Shown here one piece after another: positions 1-5,056 of a stretch of DNA of 5,465 bases. The DNA comes from Candidatus Bathyarchaeota archaeon (GTDB taxonomy: Archaea > Thermoproteota > Bathyarchaeia > 40CM-2-53-6 > FEN-987). Below the pieces are notes generated by a model, which saw nothing but the letters and a program-made list of their open reading frames with translations, made no database searches and was not told the origin of the DNA. The position numbers and the translations under genes were made by a program. The first letter of the stretch is position 1. Every line of letters starts with the position of its first letter. The stretch lies in contig PMBQ01000130.1 in NCBI GenBank assembly GCA_003152955.1, positions 1 to 5,465 of the forward strand, written 5' to 3'.

Positions 1-271
1 GGATTTTCTTGTGATTTCTTCGATCCGAGTCAATGTCATAGCGATTATTTATTGCAAACGTGAATGAAATAATACAGAACGTAGATACAAGAAAGACGAA
101 CAAGGGGACCAGATATGCTGATAATGGCAATGGAGACATACCGAGAATGAAACCTACGGAAGAAATGGCAAACCAGCCGACTACGCCGCGGATTCTAATG
201 AATTCAGCAAGAAAAACTGCAACTATGTTATTCTTTTTGTCGAATGACAAATGATTAGTGCTCGTTGTCAT
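1..271 (-). CDS. UbiA-family prenyltransferase, N-terminal part (runs off left edge)
   Basis: Members of the UbiA superfamily are integral membrane enzymes that transfer an isoprenoid chain from a prenyl diphosphate to an acceptor. Archaeal examples act in ether-lipid, quinone, haem or other lipid synthesis; the acceptor here cannot be told. The visible 90 residues start with ATG at 271. They show a polar N-terminus, two hydrophobic helices (about residues 28-47 and 51-74), and then N75-N76-R-Y-D79-I-D-S-D83, followed by a basic stretch RRNHKK. This matches the first Asp-rich motif of the family (NDxxDxxxD), which binds Mg-diphosphate, with Asn in place of the usual second-position Asp. The reading frame stays open to the window edge, so roughly two thirds of the protein, including the second Asp-rich motif, is missing. 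A weak TATA-like TAAGATAT lies at 291-298 on the minus strand. The gene is divergent from the glutaredoxin-like gene. Assignment rests on the motif and topology only. Confidence 0.72.
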   Translation of the reverse strand, partial: MTTSTNHLSFDKKNNIVAVFLAEFIRIRGVVGWFAISSVGFILGMSPLPLSAYLVPLFVFLVSTFCIISFTFAINNRYDIDSDRRNHKKI

Positions 272-494
272 GGTTTCGCAGACGTCCGGCATATCTTACA
301 GAAGCTAACCAAACCATGCGAGCACGTACTGCGGGCAAATATCTCTTTGCCATAGTGGTTGTGGTGGATTTACTGGTGTAAGCAAGCAAATGCGAACTCC
401 GTTTGTGCTGTCTGAGGACGCAGGAAATGGATGTCGCTGTCTTAAGTCCAAGGTACTCACCTGGGTAAGCCTGGAGGCAAAGGAGCAAACTGGA
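272..494. promoter_or_regulatory. Divergent intergenic promoter region
   Basis: This is about 220 bases between the start of the prenyltransferase gene (minus) and the preferred start of the glutaredoxin-like gene (plus). For the leftward gene there is a weak TATA-like element at 291-298. For the rightward gene there is a weak TTAAG at 442-446, about 50 bases before the start. The reading frame of the glutaredoxin-like gene is open back to an ATG at 390. The residues it would add (with a Cys-rich GCRC) do not resemble the family, so I treat this stretch as non-coding. No RNA gene, repeat array or conserved domain was seen here. Confidence 0.4.
479..485 (+). promoter_or_regulatory. Shine-Dalgarno site deciding the TTG start at 495
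   Basis: AAAGGAG ends nine bases before TTG at 495, with a further GGAGG at 473-477 just upstream. This is the clearest ribosome binding site in the window and supports the TTG start over the longer ATG at 390. It also implies that this gene, unlike most neighbours, has a leadered transcript. Confidence 0.5.
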
Positions 495-821
495 TTGAAC
501 AAAGTTGTGGTATATTCAAAGGAGGGCTGTCATCTTTGCGAGCGGGTGGTCGCAGAACTGCAAAAGCTCAGGAACGAGCGACTGTTCGAGATCTCGGTCA
601 AAGACATAACCACAAATTCAGAGCTCTTCGAACGCTACAGGAACATAATCCCTGTAATAGTCATTGATGACAAGGTCAGGCTTGCGGGGGCGATGCTCGC
701 TAATCCGAACACAATCGAAGACGTTTTGCGGAAGACTGTCTTCTCAATAAACTTCGAACAGGAATCAGAGAGAAACTCTGGATACCGCAATGCTCCCCTT
801 CCGAAGAAAAGAAGCGAGTGA
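495..821 (+). CDS. Glutaredoxin-like thiol protein (DUF836-type thioredoxin fold)
   Basis: A small cytoplasmic thioredoxin-fold protein of 108 residues, expected to take part in thiol-disulfide exchange or redox transfer. Starting at TTG 495, strand beta-1 (NKVVVYS) leads straight into the active-site C12-H-L-C15, as in glutaredoxins where the CxxC lies 10-15 residues from the N-terminus. The cis-proline loop is IIP53VIVID, followed by a Gly turn and a final helix (about residues 72-82). After about residue 85 there is a 25-residue polar, basic tail not typical of the family (usual length 75-90). The tail lies where the minus strand carries a PrsW-like remnant, so it may be a recent extension into decayed sequence. 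An ATG at 390 would add 35 unlike residues and is less likely. The partner or substrate is unknown. Confidence 0.75.
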   Translation: MNKVVVYSKEGCHLCERVVAELQKLRNERLFEISVKDITTNSELFERYRNIIPVIVIDDKVRLAGAMLANPNTIEDVLRKTVFSINFEQESERNSGYRNAPLPKKRSE

Positions 822-824
822 GCC

Positions 825-1020
825 ATCGTTTCATAAAATAGATGATCAGCGCCGGCTCCTCGATGATTGGCGCTATGAAAATCGTTTCTGTTCTCACAAA
901 ATCGAAGAAGGTATTCAAGGGCATCGCGATAATGACTGCAGATACGATCCCCCCAAACAGTGCTACGATTTCGATGACGCGAAGAGACAGCGTTGAAGAG
1001 CCACGTGAGCCTACATTCAC
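825..1020 (-). pseudogene. PrsW-like intramembrane protease, decayed fragment
   Basis: Read on the minus strand from a GTG at 1020, this stretch gives a polar start, a hydrophobic helix (VIEIVALFGGIVSAVIIA), and then FIAPIIEEPALIIYFMKR. The run APxxEEPA resembles the glutamate-bearing motif of PrsW-family membrane proteases, where EE is usually followed by a conserved Lys three positions on; here that position is Leu. The frame has stops just upstream of 1020. After about 825 it continues into sequence with no family character, overlapping the glutaredoxin-like gene on the other strand and ending at 700. An intact PrsW has about 200-300 residues and a second conserved region with a TEN/H motif, neither of which is present. 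I therefore read it as a relic. A chance hydrophobic frame is the alternative. Confidence 0.38.
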
Positions 1021-1245
1021 ACCGCGCTACCATCATGCATTTAGAGTCCATGCCAGCGAGCTACACCTACTTGACTGCATCGTGGCTCAAGTCCTGTTGC
1101 CTGCAACAGTGCTACACACACGAGACCTCCAATCCATGGTCTAAGTGAAAAAGTCAGAACCAAGGAGAGTTACAAAAGAAGCGAGGTCATTGGGTGGACA
1201 ATAGTCAAGACCTGCTGTTTCATGCACGTTTACGCGAATACAGGA
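1021..1245. other. Gene-poor spacer with faint coding remnant
   Basis: Together with 822-1020 this makes about 450 bases without an intact gene. It contains the dyad at 1094-1109. From about 1144 on the plus strand there is an open frame with no clear start. It reads TKESYKRS then GWTIVKTCCF and VYANTGLIL, faintly like the N-terminal half of the small DUF2061 membrane family (ExxKRS...W...TG). The frame lacks the family's C-terminal helix and HERxW motif and runs on into the next gene in another frame. No RNA gene was recognised. Confidence 0.3.
1094..1109. repeat. Perfect 7-bp inverted repeat (dyad)
   Basis: CTGTTGC and GCAACAG are separated by two bases. The compact dyad would suit a dimeric DNA-binding protein better than an RNA hairpin, since a two-base loop is too tight. 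It lies about 185 bases before the next gene, too far from its TATA box to be an obvious operator, and may belong to a decayed gene. Confidence 0.3.
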
Positions 1246-1246
1246 C

Positions 1247-1252
1247 TTATAC
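1247..1252 (+). promoter_or_regulatory. TATA box of the four-helix membrane protein gene
   Basis: TTATAC is centred about 30 bases before GTG 1280 and 39 before ATG 1289. With the usual archaeal distance of about 26 bases from TATA centre to transcript start, transcription would begin near 1276. That would give a practically leaderless mRNA from GTG 1280 or a 13-base leader to ATG 1289. Confidence 0.45.
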
Positions 1253-1279
1253 TGACGGCGTCTTTCATGGCACTAGGAA

Positions 1280-1693
1280 GTGCGAGAGATGGCGGGCGTT
1301 CGAACAGTAGTTGGAATCGTCGCGTCCATTGTCGGCTTGGTTCTGCTAGTGTACGCCGGGCTTGATTTCAACAACCTGTTCTTCGTTCAGAAGATGCTAA
1401 CCAAAGCAGACATTCCAGTTTACGACCGATCTGTCGCCGTGCCGGCCTTTTTGGGCCTATTGATCTTGCTGGATGGATCCTTCGTACTGGGTCTCAAAAG
1501 GATCTTCTGCCTAAGCATTCACCTTCTGGGAAACTTCGTCTGGTTGCTCGCGCTTTTCCAGTTAAATCAGAACTTGGTCGTCCCGACCACGGAGATCTCA
1601 GCCTACCAGCAAGTCTTCGTGCTAGTATTCATCGGGGTGGTCTTCTTCATTGTGGGCATCATAGTGAACGATATTCCACAACGAAAGAAATAG
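1280..1693 (+). CDS. Four-helix membrane protein, unknown function
   Basis: I do not recognise this 137-residue protein. It has four clear transmembrane helices (about residues 8-27, 52-71, 74-94 and 110-130), short loops, and a polar end PQRKK. With the basic C-terminus inside, both ends would lie in the cytoplasm. The first loop (residues 28-51) carries charged and aromatic residues and is probably outside. No catalytic motif, metal-binding cluster or signal peptide was seen. The start is GTG 1280 or ATG 1289, three codons later; the TATA box at 1247-1252 allows either. The size and layout recall small DUF-type integral membrane proteins common in archaeal genomes. It stands alone, preceded by degraded sequence and convergent with the VOC gene, so the context gives no role. 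Confidence 0.75.
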   Translation: MREMAGVRTVVGIVASIVGLVLLVYAGLDFNNLFFVQKMLTKADIPVYDRSVAVPAFLGLLILLDGSFVLGLKRIFCLSIHLLGNFVWLLALFQLNQNLVVPTTEISAYQQVFVLVFIGVVFFIVGIIVNDIPQRKK

Positions 1694-1821
1694 AATAGAC
1701 AAACTCTCGCAAGTGATCATATATTGGTGGCACACGCATACAGAAAAACGACGAATACTAACGATGGTCCTTTTCGGATACTGTCTCAGAGTTTACGCAA
1801 TTTTCGGCTCTTGAGTTCAAT

Positions 1822-1846
1822 CACAGTTGGAGCTTCGTTAACTGTG
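1822..1846. terminator. Hairpin at the convergent gene junction
   Basis: CACAGTT (1822-1828) pairs with AACTGTG (1840-1846); two extra G-U pairs would shorten the loop to seven bases. It includes the stop codon of the VOC gene (1838-1840, minus) and lies about 130 bases past the end of the plus-strand membrane protein gene. The position suits a bidirectional terminator or 3'-end stabiliser. There is no T-run on either side, which archaeal termination normally uses, so the role is uncertain. Confidence 0.35.
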
Positions 1847-2254
1847 CTTGCTGTCCCCTTGGAACATCCAACGTACGCCGTATTTGTCTGTGAGTGCCCC
1901 GTACGTGCCGAAAAATTGTTCATTCAAAGCATCCACCACGCTCGCACCTACGGACAGTTTATCGAAGTGTGTCTTTAGCTGCTGGTAACTCCCGCCACTT
2001 ACGTACAGGCAGACCGTATTGCCCTGTTTTGGAATTCTATCTGAACGCAGCCAGTCTGAAGCTGAAATATCAATAGTTTCGCTCTCAAGCCGAGCGTGGA
2101 TAATTCTCCCATGCATTTCCTTCGGCATTTGATATTTCGCAGGAGAATCTGCAACCTTCATCAATGAAAGCTCTCCGCCAAAACATGACTGATAAAATGA
2201 CATCGCTTCGGCGCAGTTCCCGCTGAATAGAAGATATGGAGTGAGATTTACCAT
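1838..2254 (-). CDS. PhnB-like VOC (glyoxalase-fold) family protein
   Basis: A cytoplasmic protein of 138 residues with the vicinal-oxygen-chelate fold, close to the PhnB/YjdN group that is often misnamed 3-demethylubiquinone methyltransferase. The N-terminal half shows PYLLFSGNCAEAMSFYQSCFGGEL (about residues 6-29), the hallmark of this group, then GRIIHARLE (residues 49-57) with the conserved His53. The C-terminal half ends in FFGTYGALTDKYGVRWMF (residues 114-131), matching the family's W/FG..G.ltD.fGv.Wm signature. Length is normal. VOC enzymes usually bind one divalent metal; this branch has no established reaction, so no substrate is proposed. ATG 2254 is supported by a TTTTAA box centred about 26 bases upstream, giving a leaderless transcript. 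A different-frame ATG at 2273 leads only to a shadow frame. It lies downstream of the cyclase in the same direction but about 290 bases away with its own promoter. Confidence 0.88.
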   Translation of the reverse strand: MVNLTPYLLFSGNCAEAMSFYQSCFGGELSLMKVADSPAKYQMPKEMHGRIIHARLESETIDISASDWLRSDRIPKQGNTVCLYVSGGSYQQLKTHFDKLSVGASVVDALNEQFFGTYGALTDKYGVRWMFQGDSKHS

Positions 2255-2276
2255 AACCTGATTTTGGTTTCATTGG

Positions 2277-2282
2277 TTAAAA
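2277..2282 (-). promoter_or_regulatory. TATA box of the VOC protein gene
   Basis: TTTTAA on the minus strand is centred about 26 bases before ATG 2254, which is the classical archaeal spacing for transcription starting at the A of the start codon. No Shine-Dalgarno sequence is present. Confidence 0.5.
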
Positions 2283-2316
2283 GCTTGAAACGAGCGTAGC
2301 GAGCTCAGGCCGCTTT

Positions 2317-2520
2317 CGTTATACGACCTGGAACTTGAACCGTCTTTTTCTGTGGGTGTATTCGTAGGTGCGGCCGTCGAAATTCGGACCGTTCGTCTAA
2401 GGCGTAATTTGTGTGTGTGGGTCAGCTGGTGCGAGCACTAGAATTTGAACCGTGGTTTTGGTGTTTGCATATCCTGTTGGGAGCAAGCGGATTTGAACGT
2501 CGTTTCAGTGTGATTGGGTA
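2317..2520. repeat. Array of four degenerate repeats with T-arm/B-box-like cores
   Basis: Four imperfect copies lie in the spacer between the cyclase and VOC genes. In plus orientation the seven-base cores are ACTTGAA (2333-2339), ATTCGGA (2382-2388), ATTTGAA (2443-2449) and ATTTGAA (2491-2497), at intervals of 49, 61 and 48 bases. Each is followed by CCGT or a variant and then by a GT-rich stretch (for example GTGTGTGTGGGT). Each is preceded at exactly 12 bases by G(G/T)T. On the minus strand the core reads GGTTCAAATTC, like a tRNA T-loop or B-box. In the copy at 2428-2449 the distance to a CCA equals that of a tRNA 3' end. The stems do not pair, so these are not working tRNAs. Confidence 0.55.
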
Positions 2521-2542
2521 GCACTGGCTTCGCGCACGGTTG

Positions 2543-3898
2543 TCAGGTTTTCTGTGGAGATATGAGGTACACTTCTGTTGGATATTGCACGTTTTTGAGA
2601 GCCTGTGGTCCGAGTGGGGTGATTTTGTAATCGACCTTGTTCCAGACTTGGTCGTAGACTTCGCGCGAAATGCAGATACCCCCAGGTTCAGCTAGCGGTT
2701 CTATACGAGCGGCGATATTGACAGCGTCTCCAAAGACATCGCCCTCGCGGTGTATGACGTCTCCAACATGGATACCTATATGCAGCTTCGTCTCGCGCCC
2801 GGCCAGCTTCTGCTGTTGCAGTGCTCTTTGAATCTCAACGCTGCAGTTAACGGCGTCGAGGGCATTAGTGAATTCCACGAGGTGCGCGTCTCCAATCGTC
2901 TTGATCTCTAGCCCGCCATGTTTTTTGAAGATTGGGCGGAGGACTTCTTTCTGAGCTTCTAGGATTCTAAGTGCGAGCGCTTCATTTTCCTGTGTTATCG
3001 CTGTGTACCCGACAATGTCAGTGAACATTATGGCCGCGAGTTTTCTTTGCTGTCTCAATTTCTCCACTATTGCTGGTTCAAGGAACTTGTAAGCGGGTGG
3101 AATGATGACGGCAGCAATCAATGCAATCCCTATCTGCAATATGGGAGTTAGTGCAAAGACCACGGAAACGATAACTGCTGGTAGGACTCCGACTAATGCT
3201 GATGCAAAGTACTTGTTACCCTTCATTCTTGACGCGAGGAACGCTGTCAGATAACCGGCGATGGCCCATGTGGCGATTAGGATGTAGACGCGAAAGTCGC
3301 CGAGGCTTGAGGCTAGAGGCGTGTAGTAGTTGGTCATCTGAGTTGTCGTGAACACATCGGCGCTGGGTATGAACTCTGTAAACCGCCAAGGGTCTGGAAT
3401 CGCTTTCGCAACATAGTTGCTCGGTGATTGGACGAACATTAGGCCTGCCTGCATAATGCCCCTAGTCCAGCTTAAGAGAAAAATCGAGAAGCCTGAGATT
3501 ACTCCGACCTTCACTGCATCCTCGCGGCTCCCATGAACTCCTGCAAAGAGGGTTGGGGCGATAGCAAGTGAGGGTACTGGTGTCAGGAAGGCTAAGATCC
3601 AACTTGCGATTACGCACGCCATATCCAACCAACTAACGGTCAAAGCCAAGGCGATTATGAAGACGACTAGAACCGTTATTCCAGCTAGAGCGTCTTGATA
3701 CATGGCACCAAAGACGGCCAGTAAGATCGCAAGTATCAATCCGATGTTCGGGAACTCGAGGCCTATGGCCCCCAGTACTAATGCTAGGATGATCGTGATG
3801 TAAGGTGGATAGTATGGAAAGATCAACAGCAGCAATCCCGAAAGAATCGTGACTGCCCCGAAAGTTGCGAGGCGATTAAGCAAAAACTTCTTTGCCAT
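2543..3898 (-). CDS. Membrane-bound class III adenylyl cyclase
   Basis: A 451-residue protein predicted to make cyclic AMP from ATP at the inner face of the membrane. The N-terminal 270 residues form a membrane domain of about eight or nine helices (near 12-28, 33-47, 52-66, 70-90, 93-118, 130-152, 203-222, 231-249 and 251-268). A polar loop of about 50 residues (153-202) is a candidate ligand-facing segment. A short amphipathic linker ([16 protein letters not shown], 271-286) leads into the cyclase homology domain (about 287-447). All catalytic positions are present: metal-binding D294 (FTDIVGYT) and D337 (KTIGD), base-recognising K333 and D387 (GDVFGD), and transition-state N394 and R398 (VNIAAR). 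The Lys/Asp pair is that of adenylyl rather than guanylyl cyclases. There is no HAMP, PAS or kinase domain. ATG 3898 has in-frame non-start codons before it and a TATA-like box at 3938-3944. Activity requires a dimer, as each active site is shared. Confidence 0.88.
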   Translation of the reverse strand: MAKKFLLNRLATFGAVTILSGLLLLIFPYYPPYITIILALVLGAIGLEFPNIGLILAILLAVFGAMYQDALAGITVLVVFIIALALTVSWLDMACVIASWILAFLTPVPSLAIAPTLFAGVHGSREDAVKVGVISGFSIFLLSWTRGIMQAGLMFVQSPSNYVAKAIPDPWRFTEFIPSADVFTTTQMTNYYTPLASSLGDFRVYILIATWAIAGYLTAFLASRMKGNKYFASALVGVLPAVIVSVVFALTPILQIGIALIAAVIIPPAYKFLEPAIVEKLRQQRKLAAIMFTDIVGYTAITQENEALALRILEAQKEVLRPIFKKHGGLEIKTIGDAHLVEFTNALDAVNCSVEIQRALQQQKLAGRETKLHIGIHVGDVIHREGDVFGDAVNIAARIEPLAEPGGICISREVYDQVWNKVDYKITPLGPQALKNVQYPTEVYLISPQKT

Positions 3899-3937
3899 AA
3901 GACCACAACAGCTCCGAGACTCTCACCTTTACTACAC

Positions 3938-3944
3938 TCTATAT
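3938..3944 (-). promoter_or_regulatory. TATA-like box of the cyclase gene
   Basis: ATATAGA on the minus strand lies about 43 bases before ATG 3898. A start about 26 bases downstream would give a leader of roughly 16 bases. AGGTGA at 3923-3928 is Shine-Dalgarno-like but lies about 25 bases from the ATG, too far to act as a ribosome binding site. Confidence 0.35.
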
Positions 3945-4117
3945 GGGTTTCTGCCAAGACGTTAGGGCGCCGCGGCTGAGCCATTTCGCGAGAGTCCGCT
4001 CTGTATCACAGCCTCTTGTCGATTGCAGGCACGTCCACAACGATCTCTCCCTTGTGTGCCTTCTGCGTCATGAGATGCCCACCAATTTATTCTAGCCGAG
4101 ATCTAATCAGACATTTT
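3945..4117. other. Intergenic region with a 21-codon minus-strand ORF
   Basis: This is the central part of the 273-base divergent region between the cyclase and hydrolase genes. It is GC-rich near 3966-3980. On the minus strand an ATG at 4071 opens a 21-codon frame ending at 4006 (MTQKAHKGEIVVDVPAID then KRL). Its codons look used (mostly G or C at third positions), but it has no ribosome binding site, no well-placed TATA box and no family I know. It could be a tiny peptide, a remnant of a gene's 3' end, or chance. No RNA gene was recognised. Confidence 0.25.
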
Positions 4118-4138
4118 GAATAAACTAATTTATTCTGG
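4084..4138 (+). promoter_or_regulatory. Promoter and likely operator of the RNase Z-like gene
   Basis: An 18-base near-palindrome, GAATAAACTAATTTATTC (4118-4135, one mismatched pair), overlaps the best TATA-like element (about 4127-4133), some 40 bases before TTG 4172. Its right half, AATTTATTCT, followed by one base and G, also occurs 43 bases upstream at 4084-4093. A dimeric regulator binding the palindrome would cover the TATA box and repress; the upstream copy could be a second half-site. The regulator is not in view. Confidence 0.45.
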
Positions 4139-4171
4139 AGCCTGTCCAGTCAGTTCTCCAAGTAGTTTGAA

Positions 4172-4957
4172 TTGAGGGCAGTTATCTTAGGTTCAGGGTC
4201 ATCGCGGCCAGACGCCGACAGATCTTCGCCAAGTCAGGTGATAGTAGTGGGTGGCGAATCTCTGCTTTTCGACTGTGGTCCTGGCGCGGGACAGAATTTG
4301 ATGAAGGCAGGCATTAATCCTACAACAATCAGACGCGTATTCCTTACACACCTACACATGGACCATAGCTTGGAGTTTCCGTCCATCGTTTTTGGGAGTT
4401 ACCTGGTAGGCAGGACAGACAAGTGGTATCTATATGGTCCTCCTGGCACGGTAAATTTCTCCAACCTACTGTTTGAGAAAGTCTTCCCGTATGTGCCAGA
4501 GGTCGTACGAAGAATTCGAAAAGAAGGGTTGGAAGTTACGCCGTATGAAGTAACTGGGGGACGCCTATTTGAAAACGAGAAATACAGGATTAATTCGGCT
4601 CCAACGGAACACAGTATTCCCTCCCTTGCATTTAGGATAGAAAGCAGCGAAGGCACAGTGGTAATCAGCGGCGATACCCGGCCCTGCAAATCTGTGATCG
4701 ACTTGGCTAGAGGTACCGACTGTTTGATTCACGAGTGTTCTTTCCCTGATGATATGATAGAGTTCGCGCGAGAAACCTATCATTCTGTACCGTCAGAAGT
4801 TGGAGATGTGGCAAACCAAGCGGGGGTGAAGAAAGTGGTTCTGACCCATTTGTTCCCGCCTTGCAAAGGAAGAGAGATTGAAATGGTCAAGAGCGTGAGT
4901 AGCAAGTTCGGCGGCGAAGTAATATCCAGTCATGATCTTCTCGAAATCAAGGTCTGA
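4172..4957 (+). CDS. RNase Z-like metallo-beta-lactamase-fold hydrolase
   Basis: A cytoplasmic dinuclear zinc hydrolase of 261 residues related to tRNase Z (COG1234 type). The N-terminus (MRAVILGSGS, then a loop and FDCGPGAGQNL) is typical. The zinc ligands are visible: H60, H62, D64, H65 in THLHMDH; H147 in EHSIPSLAFRI; D168 in SGDTRPC; H226 in LTHLFPP. H204 (YHSVPSE) matches the conserved His of RNase Z HST/HMT motifs. A GPPG turn (residues 89-92) is present. It lacks a long flexible arm, and the usual LTHFSxRY ending is replaced by LTHLFPPCKG. It may therefore be a paralogue acting on small phosphodiesters or sulfates rather than on pre-tRNA; this cannot be settled by eye. TTG 4172 is the only possible early start, because an in-frame TAG lies at 4163-4165. 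No Shine-Dalgarno is seen. Confidence 0.85.
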   Translation: MRAVILGSGSSRPDADRSSPSQVIVVGGESLLFDCGPGAGQNLMKAGINPTTIRRVFLTHLHMDHSLEFPSIVFGSYLVGRTDKWYLYGPPGTVNFSNLLFEKVFPYVPEVVRRIRKEGLEVTPYEVTGGRLFENEKYRINSAPTEHSIPSLAFRIESSEGTVVISGDTRPCKSVIDLARGTDCLIHECSFPDDMIEFARETYHSVPSEVGDVANQAGVKKVVLTHLFPPCKGREIEMVKSVSSKFGGEVISSHDLLEIKV

Positions 4958-5029
4958 ACTTCCCGCGCAGGTTTCGCTGCATAACAGGGGCTGTCATCCC
5001 GGAACGCCCACGAAAACTGAGGACCACCT

Positions 5030-5046
5030 ATTACGGGAAACGTAAT
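5030..5046. terminator. Hairpin between convergent genes
   Basis: ATTACG and CGTAAT pair perfectly around a five-base loop, GGAAA. It sits between the ends of the hydrolase gene (stop at 4957, plus) and the membrane protein gene (stop at 5057, minus), 11 bases past the latter. The position suits a bidirectional terminator, but there is no flanking T-run. A shorter ACAG/CTGT dyad lies at 4984-4994. Confidence 0.4.
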
Positions 5047-5056
5047 CCCTTAGGAT

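Noticed and set aside
255..488. Minus-strand ORF of 77 codons overlapping the prenyltransferase start
   Set aside because: Its composition is unlike a folded protein, it has no recognisable domain, and it overlaps the better supported prenyltransferase start in another frame.
390..494. N-terminal extension of the glutaredoxin-like protein from ATG 390
   Set aside because: The 35 added residues do not fit the thioredoxin fold, which starts directly at the TTG at 495, and a good ribosome binding site precedes that TTG.
842..1144. Plus-strand ORF of 100 codons
   Set aside because: It is antisense to the PrsW-like remnant, with low-complexity polar content and no family resemblance.
1724..1978. 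Plus-strand ORF of 84 codons preceded by a TATA-like CATATATT
   Set aside because: More than half is antisense to the well-supported VOC gene and the protein resembles nothing known; the AT-rich box is probably incidental.
2428..2502. A tRNA gene on the minus strand ending in CCA at 2427-2430
   Set aside because: The T-loop and the spacing to CCA fit, but the T-stem pairs at only three of five positions, one of them a G-U pair. No acceptor 5' strand complementary to TGCTCGC lies at the right distance, and no anticodon arm is seen.
2317..2520. A CRISPR array
   Set aside because: The repeats are short, degenerate and irregularly spaced, and no cas gene is nearby.
4399..4783. Minus-strand ORFs inside the hydrolase gene
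   Set aside because: They are antisense shadows of a gene whose catalytic motifs are intact.
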